This document shows positions 55,418 through 64,000 of a DNA stretch of 64,000 nt, piece by piece. Where the stretch lies: contig NZ_JABETK010000001.1 of NCBI RefSeq assembly GCF_013240295.1, forward strand, positions 744,001 through 808,000, given 5' to 3'. The notes beneath the pieces are model-generated. The model did no database searches. It was not told the origin of the DNA and saw only the letters and a program-made list of their open reading frames with translations. A program made the position numbers and the translations under genes. The DNA comes from Neoaquamicrobium sediminum. Lineage in GTDB: Bacteria > Pseudomonadota > Alphaproteobacteria > Rhizobiales > Rhizobiaceae. How positions within the stretch are numbered: position 1 is the stretch's first letter; every line of letters starts with the position of its first letter.

Positions 55418-56194
55418 ATGCCCCACACCCCTCGAAACGTCCGCCTTCGCCACGCGCTCGCCGGCGCACTGGCGCTGTCGCTCGCCGCGCCCGCCATCCT
55501 CGCCGTCACCGTGCCCGCCCACGCGCAGTTCTTCGGCGGCCGCATCGTCTACGACCCGACCAACTACAGCCAGAACCTTCTCTCGGCCGCCCGCGCCCTG
55601 GAGCAGATCAACAATCAGGTGACGTCGCTCGCCAACGAGGCGCAGATGTTGCTCAACCAGGCGCGGAATCTCACCAGCCTGCCCACCTCCATGATCTCCG
55701 AGATCGAGGGCAATTTCTCGGAGATGAAGAACCTGCTCGGCCAGGCCGAGCGGCTCGCCTACAGCGTGCAGGACATCGAGAGCCAGTTCACCTCGACCTA
55801 TCGCGACTTCGCCGGCGACAAGACCGGCGAGCAGCTTGTCGCCGCTGCCCGCGAGCGCTGGCAGCAGTCTCTTTCGGCCTACGAGCATTCGCTGAAGGCC
55901 GGCGCGACCGCCGTGGGCAATATCGACGGCACGCAGGCACAGACCCGCTCGCTGGTCGGCGCCAGCCAGTCGGCGGTCGGCATCCTTCAGGCGACCCAGG
56001 CCGGCAACGAGCTGCTCGCCGTGCAGGCGAGCCAGATCGCGGACCTGACCGCCATGCTGGCCGCGCAGGGACGCGCCGAAGCACTGGAGCAGTCCCGTCG
56101 CGCGGCCGCGCAGGAGCAGGCCCGCGAGCAGTTCGGCCGCTTCATGTCCGGCAGCGACTACAGCCCGTCCACCGTGCGCATGTTCAACGACTGA
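55418..56194 (+). CDS. trbJ: TrbJ conjugal transfer protein (VirB5-like)
   Basis: A 258-residue secreted protein with a signal peptide (ALAGALALSLAAPAILA, cut near AHA-QF) and a largely helical mature part with heptads (ALEQINNQVTSLANEAQMLL). It localises to the periplasm or pilus tip. ATG at 55418 follows AGGAGGTTTGACC. Confidence 0.9.
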   Translation: MPHTPRNVRLRHALAGALALSLAAPAILAVTVPAHAQFFGGRIVYDPTNYSQNLLSAARALEQINNQVTSLANEAQMLLNQARNLTSLPTSMISEIEGNFSEMKNLLGQAERLAYSVQDIESQFTSTYRDFAGDKTGEQLVAAARERWQQSLSAYEHSLKAGATAVGNIDGTQAQTRSLVGASQSAVGILQATQAGNELLAVQASQIADLTAMLAAQGRAEALEQSRRAAAQEQAREQFGRFMSGSDYSPSTVRMFND

Positions 56195-56207
56195 GGACAC
56201 GCACGCG

Positions 56208-56477
56208 ATGGACCTGAAGATCGCCGCCCGGATGATCGCCGTCCTCGCTATCGGCGCAGCCATGATTGCTGCCGTCGCTGCGCTGCGCGAGGCAGGCTCG
56301 GAGGACAACGCCCCCGCCACCCGCCTCCGTGATCCGGGCGGCGAGCCCGCCAATACCGAGCTGGTACGCTGCCGCGACCTCGGCATGGCGGCCGCCGACG
56401 ATGCCGCCTGCCTGAAGGCATGGGCGGAGAAACGCCGCCGCTTCCTCGGCGCACCGCCTGAGAGCGCGCAGCCATGA
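56208..56477 (+). CDS. trbK: TrbK-alt-type small membrane protein (putative entry exclusion)
   Basis: An 89-residue protein with one N-terminal helix (ARMIAVLAIGAAMIAAVAAL) and a periplasmic part with two Cys (VRCRDLGMAAADDAACLKAW). Position between trbJ and trbL and the CRxLG...C pattern match the alternative TrbK entry-exclusion proteins. Overlaps trbL by 4 bp. Confidence 0.8.
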   Translation: MDLKIAARMIAVLAIGAAMIAAVAALREAGSEDNAPATRLRDPGGEPANTELVRCRDLGMAAADDAACLKAWAEKRRRFLGAPPESAQP

Positions 56478-57847
56478 ACGACGTCGGCGTCATCGACCGC
56501 TTCCTCAGCGTCTTCACCAGCTACATCGACTCCGGTTTCGGCCTGCTCGGCGGCGAGATCGCCTTCCTGACCACCACGCTGATCGTGATCGACATCACCC
56601 TTGCCGGGCTGTTCTGGGCCTGGGGCGCGGATGAGGACGTGCTTCAGCGGCTCGTGAAGAAGACCCTCTATATCGGCTTCTTCGCCTTCATCATCGGCAA
56701 CTTCAACTGGCTCGCCAACATCGTCTTCGAGAGCTTCTCCGGCCTCGGCCTTCAGGCCGGCGGCGGATCGCTTTCCGGTTCCGAGCTTCTCCAGCCCGGC
56801 CGCGTCGCCCAGGTCGGTATCGACGCCGGCAATCCGATCCTCGAGGCCGCCGGCGACCTCATGGGCTATCTGTCCTTCTTCGAGAACCTCGTCCAGATCG
56901 TCGTGCTCATGACAGCCTGGGCGATCGTGCTGATCGCCTTCTTCGTGCTGGCGATCCAGATCTTCGTCACGCTGATCGAGTTCAAGCTGACGACGCTCGC
57001 CGGCTTCGTGCTGATCCCGTTCGCGCTGTTCGGCAAGACTGCCTTCCTCGCCGAAAAGGTGCTCGGCAATATCGTTGCTTCCGGCGTCAAAATCCTCGTC
57101 CTGGCCGTGATCGTCGGGATCGGCTCCGGCCTGTTCGGAGAGTTCACCTCCGGCTTCCCGCCAGAGCCCACCATCACCGACGCCATGTCGCTGGCGCTCG
57201 GCGCGCTCGCGCTGATGGGCCTGTCCATATTCGGTCCCGGCATCGCCACCGGCCTCGTCTCCGGAGCGCCGCAGCTCGGCGCCGGCGCGGCGGTGGGAAC
57301 CGGCCTGGCCGTGGCCGGAATGGGAGCGGCAGGCTACATGGGCGCGCGCGCCGCGGCCGGTGGCGGTGCTGCGGCGATCGGAGCCGGCGGGCGCATGTCG
57401 GCCGCCGCAGCGCGTGGCGGCGCGCATCTCGCCGGCAGCACGTCGGCCGCCTACGGCCTTGCGGCTTCCACCTCCGGCCAGACGGGCATGGGCGCCGTCG
57501 CCGCCGGTCTCGGCGGCGTCGCCAAGGCCGGCGCTGGCGCCGCCGCTCAACCCGCCCGTCAGGCCATGTCGCGCGCGGCCGATGCCATGCAGTCCAGCTT
57601 CCGCTCCGGACAGGCCGGCGCATGGACAGCTACCGGCGGCCAATCGCCCGTCGCCGGCATGGCGGCCGGGGCGGGCAGCGCCGCCGCCGCGTCCTCAACC
57701 GAATCCGGGCAACCGGCCTGGGCCGCCCGCATGAAGCGCGGCCAGACCATGAGCCACGGCGCAACCGCAGCCGCGCATGCCGTCCGCTCAGGCGATTCCG
57801 GCGGCGGCTCCATGAACGTCTCCCTCAATCAGGACGACCGCAGATGA
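56474..57847 (+). CDS. trbL: TrbL conjugal transfer membrane protein (VirB6-like)
   Basis: A 457-residue polytopic protein. About six helices lie in the first 300 residues (TLIVIDITLAGLFWAWGADE, AFFVLAIQIFVTLIEFKLTT). The last 160 residues are Gly/Ala/Ser-rich, as usual for TrbL. It forms the inner-membrane channel. Overlaps trbK and trbF by 4 bp each. Confidence 0.9.
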   Translation: MNDVGVIDRFLSVFTSYIDSGFGLLGGEIAFLTTTLIVIDITLAGLFWAWGADEDVLQRLVKKTLYIGFFAFIIGNFNWLANIVFESFSGLGLQAGGGSLSGSELLQPGRVAQVGIDAGNPILEAAGDLMGYLSFFENLVQIVVLMTAWAIVLIAFFVLAIQIFVTLIEFKLTTLAGFVLIPFALFGKTAFLAEKVLGNIVASGVKILVLAVIVGIGSGLFGEFTSGFPPEPTITDAMSLALGALALMGLSIFGPGIATGLVSGAPQLGAGAAVGTGLAVAGMGAAGYMGARAAAGGGAAAIGAGGRMSAAAARGGAHLAGSTSAAYGLAASTSGQTGMGAVAAGLGGVAKAGAGAAAQPARQAMSRAADAMQSSFRSGQAGAWTATGGQSPVAGMAAGAGSAAAASSTESGQPAWAARMKRGQTMSHGATAAAHAVRSGDSGGGSMNVSLNQDDRR

Positions 57848-58533
57848 ACCTCTTCAAACGACCGTCGGTGCGCTACGCACGCACGCCCGAACCGGAAACC
57901 CCATACCAGAAGGCCGCACAGGTCTGGGACGAGCGGCTCGGCTCGGCCCGCGCGCAGGCGAAGAACTGGCGGCTCATAGCCTTCGGCTCGCTGCTGCTCG
58001 CCGGCGGCTTCGCGGCCGCGCTCGTCTGGCAGTCGACGCGCGGGACCGTCGTGCCCTGGGTGGTGCAGATCGACCGATTCGGCGAGGCGCAGGCTGTCGC
58101 ATCGGCGGTCGCCGACTACCGGCCGACCGATCCGCAGATCGCATGGCATCTCGGCCGCTTCATCGAGCAGGTCCGCTCGATCCCGGCCGATCCGATCATC
58201 GTGCGGCAGAACTGGCTGCGCGCCTACGAATACACCACCGATCGAGGCGCGATCGCGCTCAACGACTACGCGAGGTCGAACGATCCGTTCGCGCGTGTCG
58301 GCCGGCAGCAGGTGGCGGTCGAGATCTCGTCCGTCATCCGTGCCTCGCCGGATTCCTTTCGCATCGCCTGGACCGAGCGCCGCTACGAGAACGGGCAGCT
58401 CGCTGCAACCGAACGCTGGACCGCGATCCTGACCGTGGTGATCCAGCAGCCGCGCACCACTGAGCGCCTGCGGGCCAATCCGCTCGGCGTCTACGTCAAC
58501 GCAATCAACTGGTCGAGGGAGATGGGCTCATGA
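57844..58533 (+). CDS. trbF: TrbF conjugal transfer protein (VirB8-like)
   Basis: A 229-residue bitopic protein with one helix (LIAFGSLLLAGGFAAALVW) and a periplasmic VirB8-type domain (VVPWVVQIDRFGEAQAV, FRIAWTERRYENGQLA). It nucleates channel assembly. The ATG overlaps the trbL stop by 4 bp; the gene end overlaps trbG by 4 bp. Confidence 0.92.
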   Translation: MNLFKRPSVRYARTPEPETPYQKAAQVWDERLGSARAQAKNWRLIAFGSLLLAGGFAAALVWQSTRGTVVPWVVQIDRFGEAQAVASAVADYRPTDPQIAWHLGRFIEQVRSIPADPIIVRQNWLRAYEYTTDRGAIALNDYARSNDPFARVGRQQVAVEISSVIRASPDSFRIAWTERRYENGQLAATERWTAILTVVIQQPRTTERLRANPLGVYVNAINWSREMGS

Positions 58534-59570
58534 TGGGGGCCTTGAGGAAAAGGACTTCGCTGCCGCTGGTCGTGCTGGTGTCTGCAACGGCGCTCGCCGG
58601 CTGCGCCAGAAAGTATATTCCGCCGGAGATCGACTACGACGATGCCGCGCCCGCCGTGCTGACCGCCGATCCGCCGGGTCCGGTCCGCATCGTCGAGACG
58701 CCGAAGCCGCTTCCGCTTCCCGGCCAGTTGAAGCCGGTCGACGGGGCGGCGGCGAAGCCCGAGCCGGCCGATCCGCGCCAGCGCATCACCCAGGCCAACG
58801 AGGCCGCCCGCATGCAGCCCGTCCGCGACGGCTTCATCAACGCCGTGCAGGTCTATCCGTATTCGGCAGGCGCGCTCTATCAGGTCTATGCCGCGCCCGG
58901 CCAGGTGACTGACATCGCGCTCCAGCATGGCGAGCAGCTCGTCGGCTCCGGTCCCGTCGCCGCCGGCGACACGGTGCGCTGGATCATCGGCGACACCGAG
59001 AGCGGCAGCGGCGATCGTCGCCAGGTCCATATCCTCGTCAAACCGACGCGGCCCGATCTTCAGACCAACCTCGTCATCAACACCGACCGCCGCACCTATC
59101 ACCTTGAGCTGCGCTCGACGCCCTCGACCTACATGGCGTCGGTCTCCTGGCAGTATCCGCAGGACCAGCTCATCGCGCTGCGCCGCCAGAACGCGCGGGC
59201 GGCCCAGGTCCAGCCCGTCGCCTCCGGCGTCGACATCTCGAAGCTCAATTTCCGCTACCGCATCGAGGGCGACGCAGCACCCTGGAAGCCGCTGCGCGCC
59301 TTCGACGACGGCTCCAAGGTCTATATCGAGTTCCCGTCCGGCATCGCCCAGGGCGAGATGCCGCCGCTCTTCGTCATCGGCGCGTCCGGCAACTCCGAGC
59401 TGGTCAACTACCGCGCCAACCAGAACTATTACGTCGTCGACCGGCTGTTCGCGGCGGCCGAGCTGCGCATGGGCGACAAGGACGCCCAGCGCCGTGTCCG
59501 CATCGTCCGCACGGACGGCAGGCCGGCGGCGCGCCGTCCCGCGATCTTCGCCAGGGGAGAAGGGCGATGA
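58530..59570 (+). CDS. trbG: TrbG conjugal transfer protein (VirB9-like)
   Basis: A 346-residue protein with a lipoprotein-like signal (VLVSATALAGC). VirB9 signatures follow: VYPYSAGALYQVYAAPGQVT, DIALQHGEQL, TNLVINTDRRTYHLEL and SWQYPQDQLIALRR. It is part of the outer-membrane core complex with TrbI. Overlaps trbF and trbI by 4 bp. Confidence 0.92.
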   Translation: MMGALRKRTSLPLVVLVSATALAGCARKYIPPEIDYDDAAPAVLTADPPGPVRIVETPKPLPLPGQLKPVDGAAAKPEPADPRQRITQANEAARMQPVRDGFINAVQVYPYSAGALYQVYAAPGQVTDIALQHGEQLVGSGPVAAGDTVRWIIGDTESGSGDRRQVHILVKPTRPDLQTNLVINTDRRTYHLELRSTPSTYMASVSWQYPQDQLIALRRQNARAAQVQPVASGVDISKLNFRYRIEGDAAPWKPLRAFDDGSKVYIEFPSGIAQGEMPPLFVIGASGNSELVNYRANQNYYVVDRLFAAAELRMGDKDAQRRVRIVRTDGRPAARRPAIFARGEGR

Positions 59571-60793
59571 CCGACGCCCAGACCCCTCCCGGCGGCGACA
59601 TCCGCGCCGAGCTGCGATTGCGCCCCGAACCGCCCCGCGTGACCCGCCTCTCGCGCAAGGCGCTGATCGGCCTCGGCGGTGTCGCTTCCGTCGCCGTCCT
59701 CGGCGCGCTGGTCTGGGCGCTCGACACGAGCCGGCGCAGCGGCCAGCAGTCGTCCGAGCTCTACAGCACCGAGAACCGCTCGACGGCGGACGGCTTGCAG
59801 AACTTGCCGCGCGACTATACCGGCCTGCCGCGTCCGGACGTGCCCGAGCTGGGGCCGGCGCTGCCCGGCGATCTCGGCCGCCCGATCCGACGCGCGCAGG
59901 AGCAAGGCAGGCCGGTCGCACCGCCGACGATACAGACTCCGCAGGCCGATCCGGAAGAGCAGCGCCGCCTCGCGGAAATCGAGGCCGCCCGCACCGCTAG
60001 GCTGTTCACCGACAGCCGCGGCGAGCGCACCACCGGCCAGCAGATCGCGGGCGCCACCGTTCCGGGCGGAACGGGCCTCGACGGGCTGACCCTTCCGGCC
60101 GACCCGCCGCCGCTCGATCCCGGCTCCGCGCAGAATATGCAGGACCGCAAGCTCGCCTTCGTCAATGCCGAGACCGACCGCCGCACGGTCAGCGCCGATC
60201 GAGTGCAGGACAAGGCGTCGCCCTATGTCGTGCAGGCCGGCGCCGTCATCCCCGCCGCCCTCATCACCGGCATCCGCTCCGATCTACCGGGCCAGGTCAC
60301 GGCACAGGTGACGGAACACGTCTACGACAGCCCGACGGGATCGCATCTGCTGATCCCGCAGGGCGCGCGGCTGATCGGCCAGTACGACAGCCAGGTCGCC
60401 TTCGGACAGCGGCGCGTGCTGCTGGTCTGGTCCCGCATCGTCATGCCGGACGGCACGTCGATAGTGCTGGAGCGGCTGCCAGGCACCGACCCGCAGGGCT
60501 TCTCCGGCCTTGAGGATCAGGTCGACTATCATTGGGGCCAGCTCTTCCGCGCTGCCGCGCTCTCGACGCTGCTCGGCGTCGGCACGCAGCTCGCCATCGG
60601 CGACGAGAGCGAGATCGCCCGCGCCATCCGCGAGAGCGCACAGGACAGCGCCTCCGACATCGGCCAGCAGATCGTCCGCCGCCAGCTCAACATCCAGCCG
60701 ACGCTCACCGTGCGGCCCGGATTCCCGGTCCGTGTGATCGTCCAGCGCGATCTTGTGATGCAGCCCTACGGCGCGGCGAGGGAGCCGTCATGA
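59567..60793 (+). CDS. trbI: TrbI conjugal transfer protein (VirB10-like)
   Basis: A 408-residue protein: cytoplasmic N-terminus, one helix (GLGGVASVAVLGALVWAL), a Pro-rich linker and the VirB10 domain (SPYVVQAGAVIPAALITGIR, VYDSPTGSHLLIPQGARLIG, GFSGLEDQVDYHWGQLFRA). It spans the envelope and opens the outer-membrane pore. Overlaps trbG and the DUF2274 gene by 4 bp. Confidence 0.93.
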   Translation: MTDAQTPPGGDIRAELRLRPEPPRVTRLSRKALIGLGGVASVAVLGALVWALDTSRRSGQQSSELYSTENRSTADGLQNLPRDYTGLPRPDVPELGPALPGDLGRPIRRAQEQGRPVAPPTIQTPQADPEEQRRLAEIEAARTARLFTDSRGERTTGQQIAGATVPGGTGLDGLTLPADPPPLDPGSAQNMQDRKLAFVNAETDRRTVSADRVQDKASPYVVQAGAVIPAALITGIRSDLPGQVTAQVTEHVYDSPTGSHLLIPQGARLIGQYDSQVAFGQRRVLLVWSRIVMPDGTSIVLERLPGTDPQGFSGLEDQVDYHWGQLFRAAALSTLLGVGTQLAIGDESEIARAIRESAQDSASDIGQQIVRRQLNIQPTLTVRPGFPVRVIVQRDLVMQPYGAAREPS

Positions 60794-61038
60794 CCAAGCT
60801 GAAGCTCTCCGCCATCCCCGACGACCGGCCGGTCAAGATCACCGTCGAGCTGCCGGCCGCCGTCCACCGCGATCTCGTCGCCTATGCGGAGATCCTTGCT
60901 AGGGCTGCCGGCGATAGAACGCCGCCCGACCCGGCCAAGCTGGTCGCGCCGATGCTCCAGCGCTTCATGGCAACCGACAAGGGTTTTCGGAAAGAGAGGC
61001 AAGCAGACATCTCAGCTTCATCGAGAGCGAATGTGTGA
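60790..61038 (+). CDS. DUF2274-family small protein
   Basis: An 82-residue protein: KLKLSAIPDDRPVKITVELP, then HRDLVAYAEILARAAG and PAKLVAPMLQRFMATDKGF. DUF2274 genes follow trbI in many trb modules. The beta-strand-then-two-helix pattern resembles ribbon-helix-helix proteins, so a DNA-binding role is plausible. It overlaps trbI by 4 bp and ends the run of overlapping genes. Confidence 0.85.
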   Translation: MTKLKLSAIPDDRPVKITVELPAAVHRDLVAYAEILARAAGDRTPPDPAKLVAPMLQRFMATDKGFRKERQADISASSRANV

Positions 61039-61131
61039 TCCGCCTATCGGCGGCCAGGAGCACACGAAAAGCAGTGAAGCAATGGCGCGAAACATCCCCA
61101 AATCCCGCCAGCTCCTTTACCCGACAGGTAG

Positions 61132-61174
61132 GGTATGATACCCGTTTTCGGTGTAAGATCGGGTGCCATACCCG
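61132..61174 (+). promoter_or_regulatory. Palindromic operator and RBS region of the HTH gene
   Basis: GGGTATGATACCC (61132-61144) is a near-perfect palindrome containing a TATGAT -10-like box. A related copy, GGGTGCCATACCC, lies at 61161-61173. Two such sites over a promoter suggest autoregulation by the following gene. AGGAGG stands at 61182-61187, downstream of the first ATG (61135), so translation probably starts later. Confidence 0.5.
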
Positions 61175-61194
61175 TTCTTGAAGGAGGAACTGAT

Positions 61195-61713
61195 CTGCGC
61201 TTCGTTACGACCCCTGTGGCCTCACAACTGACCGGGCTTTCGACGGAAAAACTCCGAGAATGGACCAGCAGACGGGCGCTGGTGCCTGCTGACGTCCGTC
61301 CAAAGGGAAAGGGTTCCCCGGCCAAGTTCAGTTGGCAGACGGTGCTGATCCTGAGAATTGCGGCGCTTCTGCGCGACCACTTTAAGCTTGAATTGCAAGC
61401 CCACAAGGCATCGTTCGCGCGCCTCCGTCGCGAGCTTCACAGGAAGTCGTTCATCAGCCTTTGGGGGCAGCGTCTCTCCCTCGGCGCCGAAGGGTGGACC
61501 CTCGCCGAAGATGGCTCACCGCTCCCGCAAGATGATATTTTCCTCGTTCGGCTCGACCCACACCTGGAGGTTTTGCGCGACGGCTTCGCTCTTGCGGACC
61601 CCATCTCAGGCCGCAGCCAGCTTGAGCTTTTTTCCCTCCCGAACCTTCACCGCCCAAAACATGGCTCAGGTACGGACGAGGTGGCCAAGGCCCGGCAAAG
61701 GCGCTCGGCATGA
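61195..61713 (+). CDS. HTH (MerR-like wing) protein of unknown function, probably non-ATG start
   Basis: About 172 residues from a CTG at 61195 placed 7 bp after AGGAGG; the frame is open from ATG 61135, but that lies in the probable promoter. GTG at 61216 is another option. The N-terminal part (VTTPVASQLTGLSTEKLREW, then SWQTVLILRIAALLRDHF) looks like a MerR-type winged HTH. The rest (LHRKSFISLWGQRL, LVRLDPHLEVLRDGFAL) has no family I know. It precedes a DNA methylase gene by 105 bp and may regulate it. Confidence 0.55.
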   Translation: MRFVTTPVASQLTGLSTEKLREWTSRRALVPADVRPKGKGSPAKFSWQTVLILRIAALLRDHFKLELQAHKASFARLRRELHRKSFISLWGQRLSLGAEGWTLAEDGSPLPQDDIFLVRLDPHLEVLRDGFALADPISGRSQLELFSLPNLHRPKHGSGTDEVAKARQRRSA

Positions 61714-61827
61714 AAGTTGCCCCCGCCAACCCTGCCACCCGGTGCCATTAAGGGAATGGTTCTCGCCATATGTTCATGATATGTTCTCATCGGATGGCGA
61801 AGCGTCAGGATCGCGCCGGTGACGACA

Positions 61828-64000
61828 ATGGCGACACAGGACTGGCTGGAAAAGCTCGGCTATGCGGCCGAGCCGGCCGTCCTGCACCGCCGTGACGAGG
61901 CGGTGCCTGAGTCGCATCCATATGCGCTTGAGATCAGGACACTGCTGAAACCCGATGGCGCGATACGCGCCCAGGCGGTGTTCGATGTGGAAGGCGTTCC
62001 GACCGTCGTCTTCGTCGGCGATGATGACGGGCCGCTGACGTCGCAGGCCCTCGACGAGGCCCGGAAGCGCATCTGGAACCAGAATCTCGCCACTGTGGTC
62101 ATCGAGGTGAAGGGCGACCGCGCCGTGGCTTTGCCGGCTCGCAGACTCCGCGATGCGGGAGAACATCTGTCGCTGCAAGAAGCTCGTGCAGACGGGCCGT
62201 TCTCGGCCTTGGATGTGGTCTCGGCCAATCTCTCCCGTCGCACGCCAAGCTGGTTCGATGTGAAGGCGCGGGTCGACCGCAAGCTTCTCGCCAATCTTTC
62301 CACCGTCGTAGCGGCCCTGTCTGAAGAGGGCTTCGCCGGCCTAACCGACAAGAAGAAATCAAGGCGCTTGGCCGAACTCCTCATGGGCCAGGTGCTCTTC
62401 CTTTCCTACCTCGAACACCGGGAAATTGTCGGTTCCACCTATCGTCAGCGCCGAGAGGTCCAAGATTTGCACGGCCTGATCGCACGCACCGATCGGGCCG
62501 GAATGCGGACGCTGATCGACCGGCTTCGGTCCGACTTCAACGGCGACTTCCTGGGCGATGATCGGCATGACCCCTGGACCGCCCTTAGCGCCAATGGCTT
62601 CGACCTGCTCAATCGGTTCCTGCGCCGCACCGACATGCGAACGGGACAGGGAGACTTCTGGAACTATGATTTCAGCTTTATTCCTGTCGAACTTCTTTCC
62701 GGCTTGTACGAGTCATTCCTGTCGCCCGAGCAGCAGGCGAAGGAAGGCGCCTATTACACACCTCGTCACCTCGCGATGCTCGCTGTCGATCAGGCATTCG
62801 CAAGCTCTTCCGATCCGCTCGCGGAGACGATTTTCGATGGTGCGTGCGGGTCGGGCATTCTGCTGACGACCGCCTATCGTCGCCTCATTGCGTTGTCGGA
62901 AGCGGGCGCCCAGCGCAAGCTCGGTTTCCGCGAACGCGGAGAGCTTCTCAAGGAGCGAATATTCGGCGGTGACATCAACTTCATGGCCTGCCGCGTCACC
63001 GCTTTCAGCCTATACCTATCTTTGCTGGAAGGTCTCGATCCGGCCGACATCATGGAAGCCCAGGAGAAAGAGAACGCCAAGCTGCCTCCCCTCAACGACA
63101 CCAACCTCGTTCACGGAGAGGACAGGGCAGATTTCTTCCGAGACGAGCATGCCTTCAATGGCAGGCGTTTTTCGCTGATTATTTCCAATCCGCCGTGGGC
63201 CGAACCGGAAGGGGAAACGCGCACGTCGGCCGACGACTGGGCGGAGCGTGCGGGAGTTCCGTTTGTGCGGCGACAGATCGCCGGCGCATACGTGCTTCGC
63301 GCCAGCGATTTCCTCACAGACGGTGGGCGCGTCTGCCTCATCCTGCCTATCGGCCAATTCCTTGGCCCATCGAGCTCCGATTTCGTTTCGCGTCTCCTTG
63401 AGGACTACCGGCCATCGCGTCTTATCAATTTCGGCGACCTGCAGGGCCTTCTATTCCCCAGCGCTGAAAACACTTGCCATGTCTTTCTCGGAGAGCGTCG
63501 GCCTGAACGCCTGCCTGGCAAAATTCCTTTTGACGAGACATTCGAATACTGCGTGCCGAAAGCCGACATGAGCCTGGCGCTAGGACGTCTCACCATGCAG
63601 TCGGCCGACAAGCATCGACTCCAGACCCGTTCCGTCTCCGAAGACCCGCAGCTTCTCGTCACGATGATGTGGGGCGATGCAAACGACCTCGCGCTATGGA
63701 CGCGGCTTTCGGCTCGTGGAACCTTCGCGGACTTCTGGAAAGGTCCCCGCGAGTTTCGCCGATGGGTCTACCGCAAGGGCATCCATCTGCACGACAAAAG
63801 CCGCGAGGCGGTCAGCGCCGCCCGCTGCGCGACACGCCCTTCGTACCGATCGCCGCATTGAGCGCCGGCTCTCCAATCCTTCACGGGGACCTTCTCAAGA
63901 AATGGCCTGAAGACGAGGACACGGTCGTTGGCTTGAACGACGCTGTGCTTGCGGTGTTCGACGGGCCACGCGTCCTTTTCCCGGACGGTTTCTCGAAAGA
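61828..64000 (+). CDS. N6-adenine DNA methylase (restriction/defence type), partial, one frameshift
   Basis: A large adenine-specific methylase. Residues 1-230 are a specificity or helical domain. The catalytic core has GAYYTPRHLAMLAVDQAF, SAM motif DGACGSGILLTTAYRRL, GGDINFMACRVTAFSLYLSL and the target motif LIISNPPWAEP. The frame ends at 63861, but the next frame, entered near 63820, reads PLRDTPFVPIAALSAG and WPEDEDTVVGLNDAVLAVF to the window edge, so one base is missing. It resembles methylases of type I/IIG, BREX or DISARM-like systems; the partners lie outside. The start is ATG 61828 or GTG 61819. Confidence 0.8.

Noticed and set aside
55253..57643. A 796-codon open frame on the minus strand opposite trbJ-trbK-trbL
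   Set aside because: Low-complexity translation without domains; three overlapping trb genes on the other strand explain the coding signal.
1..64000. CRISPR arrays, tRNA genes, rRNA genes, insertion sequences or att sites
   Set aside because: Looked for repeats with regular spacers, cloverleaf-like segments, transposase motifs and long terminal repeats by eye; none was found.

Overview
The window is GC-rich DNA from an alphaproteobacterium, most likely a member of the Hyphomicrobiales (Rhizobiales). The evidence is the P-type trb/tra conjugation module with a DUF2274 gene, paired BTLCP-type cysteine peptidases, a SleB-type hydrolase, and several ferric-iron, copper and zinc handling families common in that order. 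No rRNA, tRNA, CRISPR array or insertion sequence was recognised.

The two ends belong to an integrative conjugative element or conjugative plasmid. The left end carries the tail of a TraG/VirD4-type coupling protein and a CopG-type ribbon-helix-helix gene (2-775). The right end carries a LysR-type regulator (50150-51040), a mating-pair gene run trbB-C-D-E-J-K-L-F-G-I (51230-60793), a DUF2274 gene, a small HTH gene, and the start of an adenine-specific DNA methylase that runs off the window. In compact relatives CopG is followed directly by trbB, so positions 776 to about 50050 look like cargo.

The roughly 49-kb cargo concerns metals and the cell envelope. Metal transport: two P1B ATPases (a P1B-4/CzcP-like SPC pump and a P1B-2/ZntA-like CPC pump), a CDF exporter, an NRAMP importer with a Mur/Fur-like site, and an FbpABC-type ferric ABC transporter. 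Copper and cytochrome oxidase assembly: two SCO proteins, two PCu(A)C proteins, CtaG. Envelope redox and lipoprotein processing: LspA, Lnt, CcdA, three DsbA-like proteins, DsbB, a PpiC/SurA-like isomerase. Respiratory chain: a lone cytochrome b and a lone CcmF. Peptidoglycan: three L,D-transpeptidases, SleB, an M23 peptidase. There are also a caspase-like protein, two BTLCP peptidases, a two-component system and three MerR-family metal regulators.

The most striking signal is a repeated promoter. Twelve transcription units, scattered over the cargo on both strands, start with the same MerR-type element: a TTGAAC-like -35 box, exactly 19 bp of spacer carrying a CTCTAG...CTAGAGG dyad, then a -10-like hexamer. 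It stands before lspA, ccdA-lnt, the dsbA-ppiC-ldt-monooxygenase operon, both P-type ATPases (the second with sco-dsbB-dsbA), HXXEE-CDF, cytochrome b, a DUF1624-type acyltransferase, a methyltransferase, an APC permease, ccmF and, in weaker form, the LysR gene ahead of trbB. I infer a single metal-triggered regulon that combines efflux with replacement copies of envelope and respiratory biogenesis factors, perhaps linked to conjugation.

Thirteen frame breaks interrupt otherwise well-conserved genes (lnt, mntH, two L,D-transpeptidases, fbpB, ctaG, the DUF1624 gene, the caspase gene, M23 twice, trbE twice, the methylase). All thirteen have the same polarity, one base missing, so most are probably sequence errors rather than true pseudogenes.
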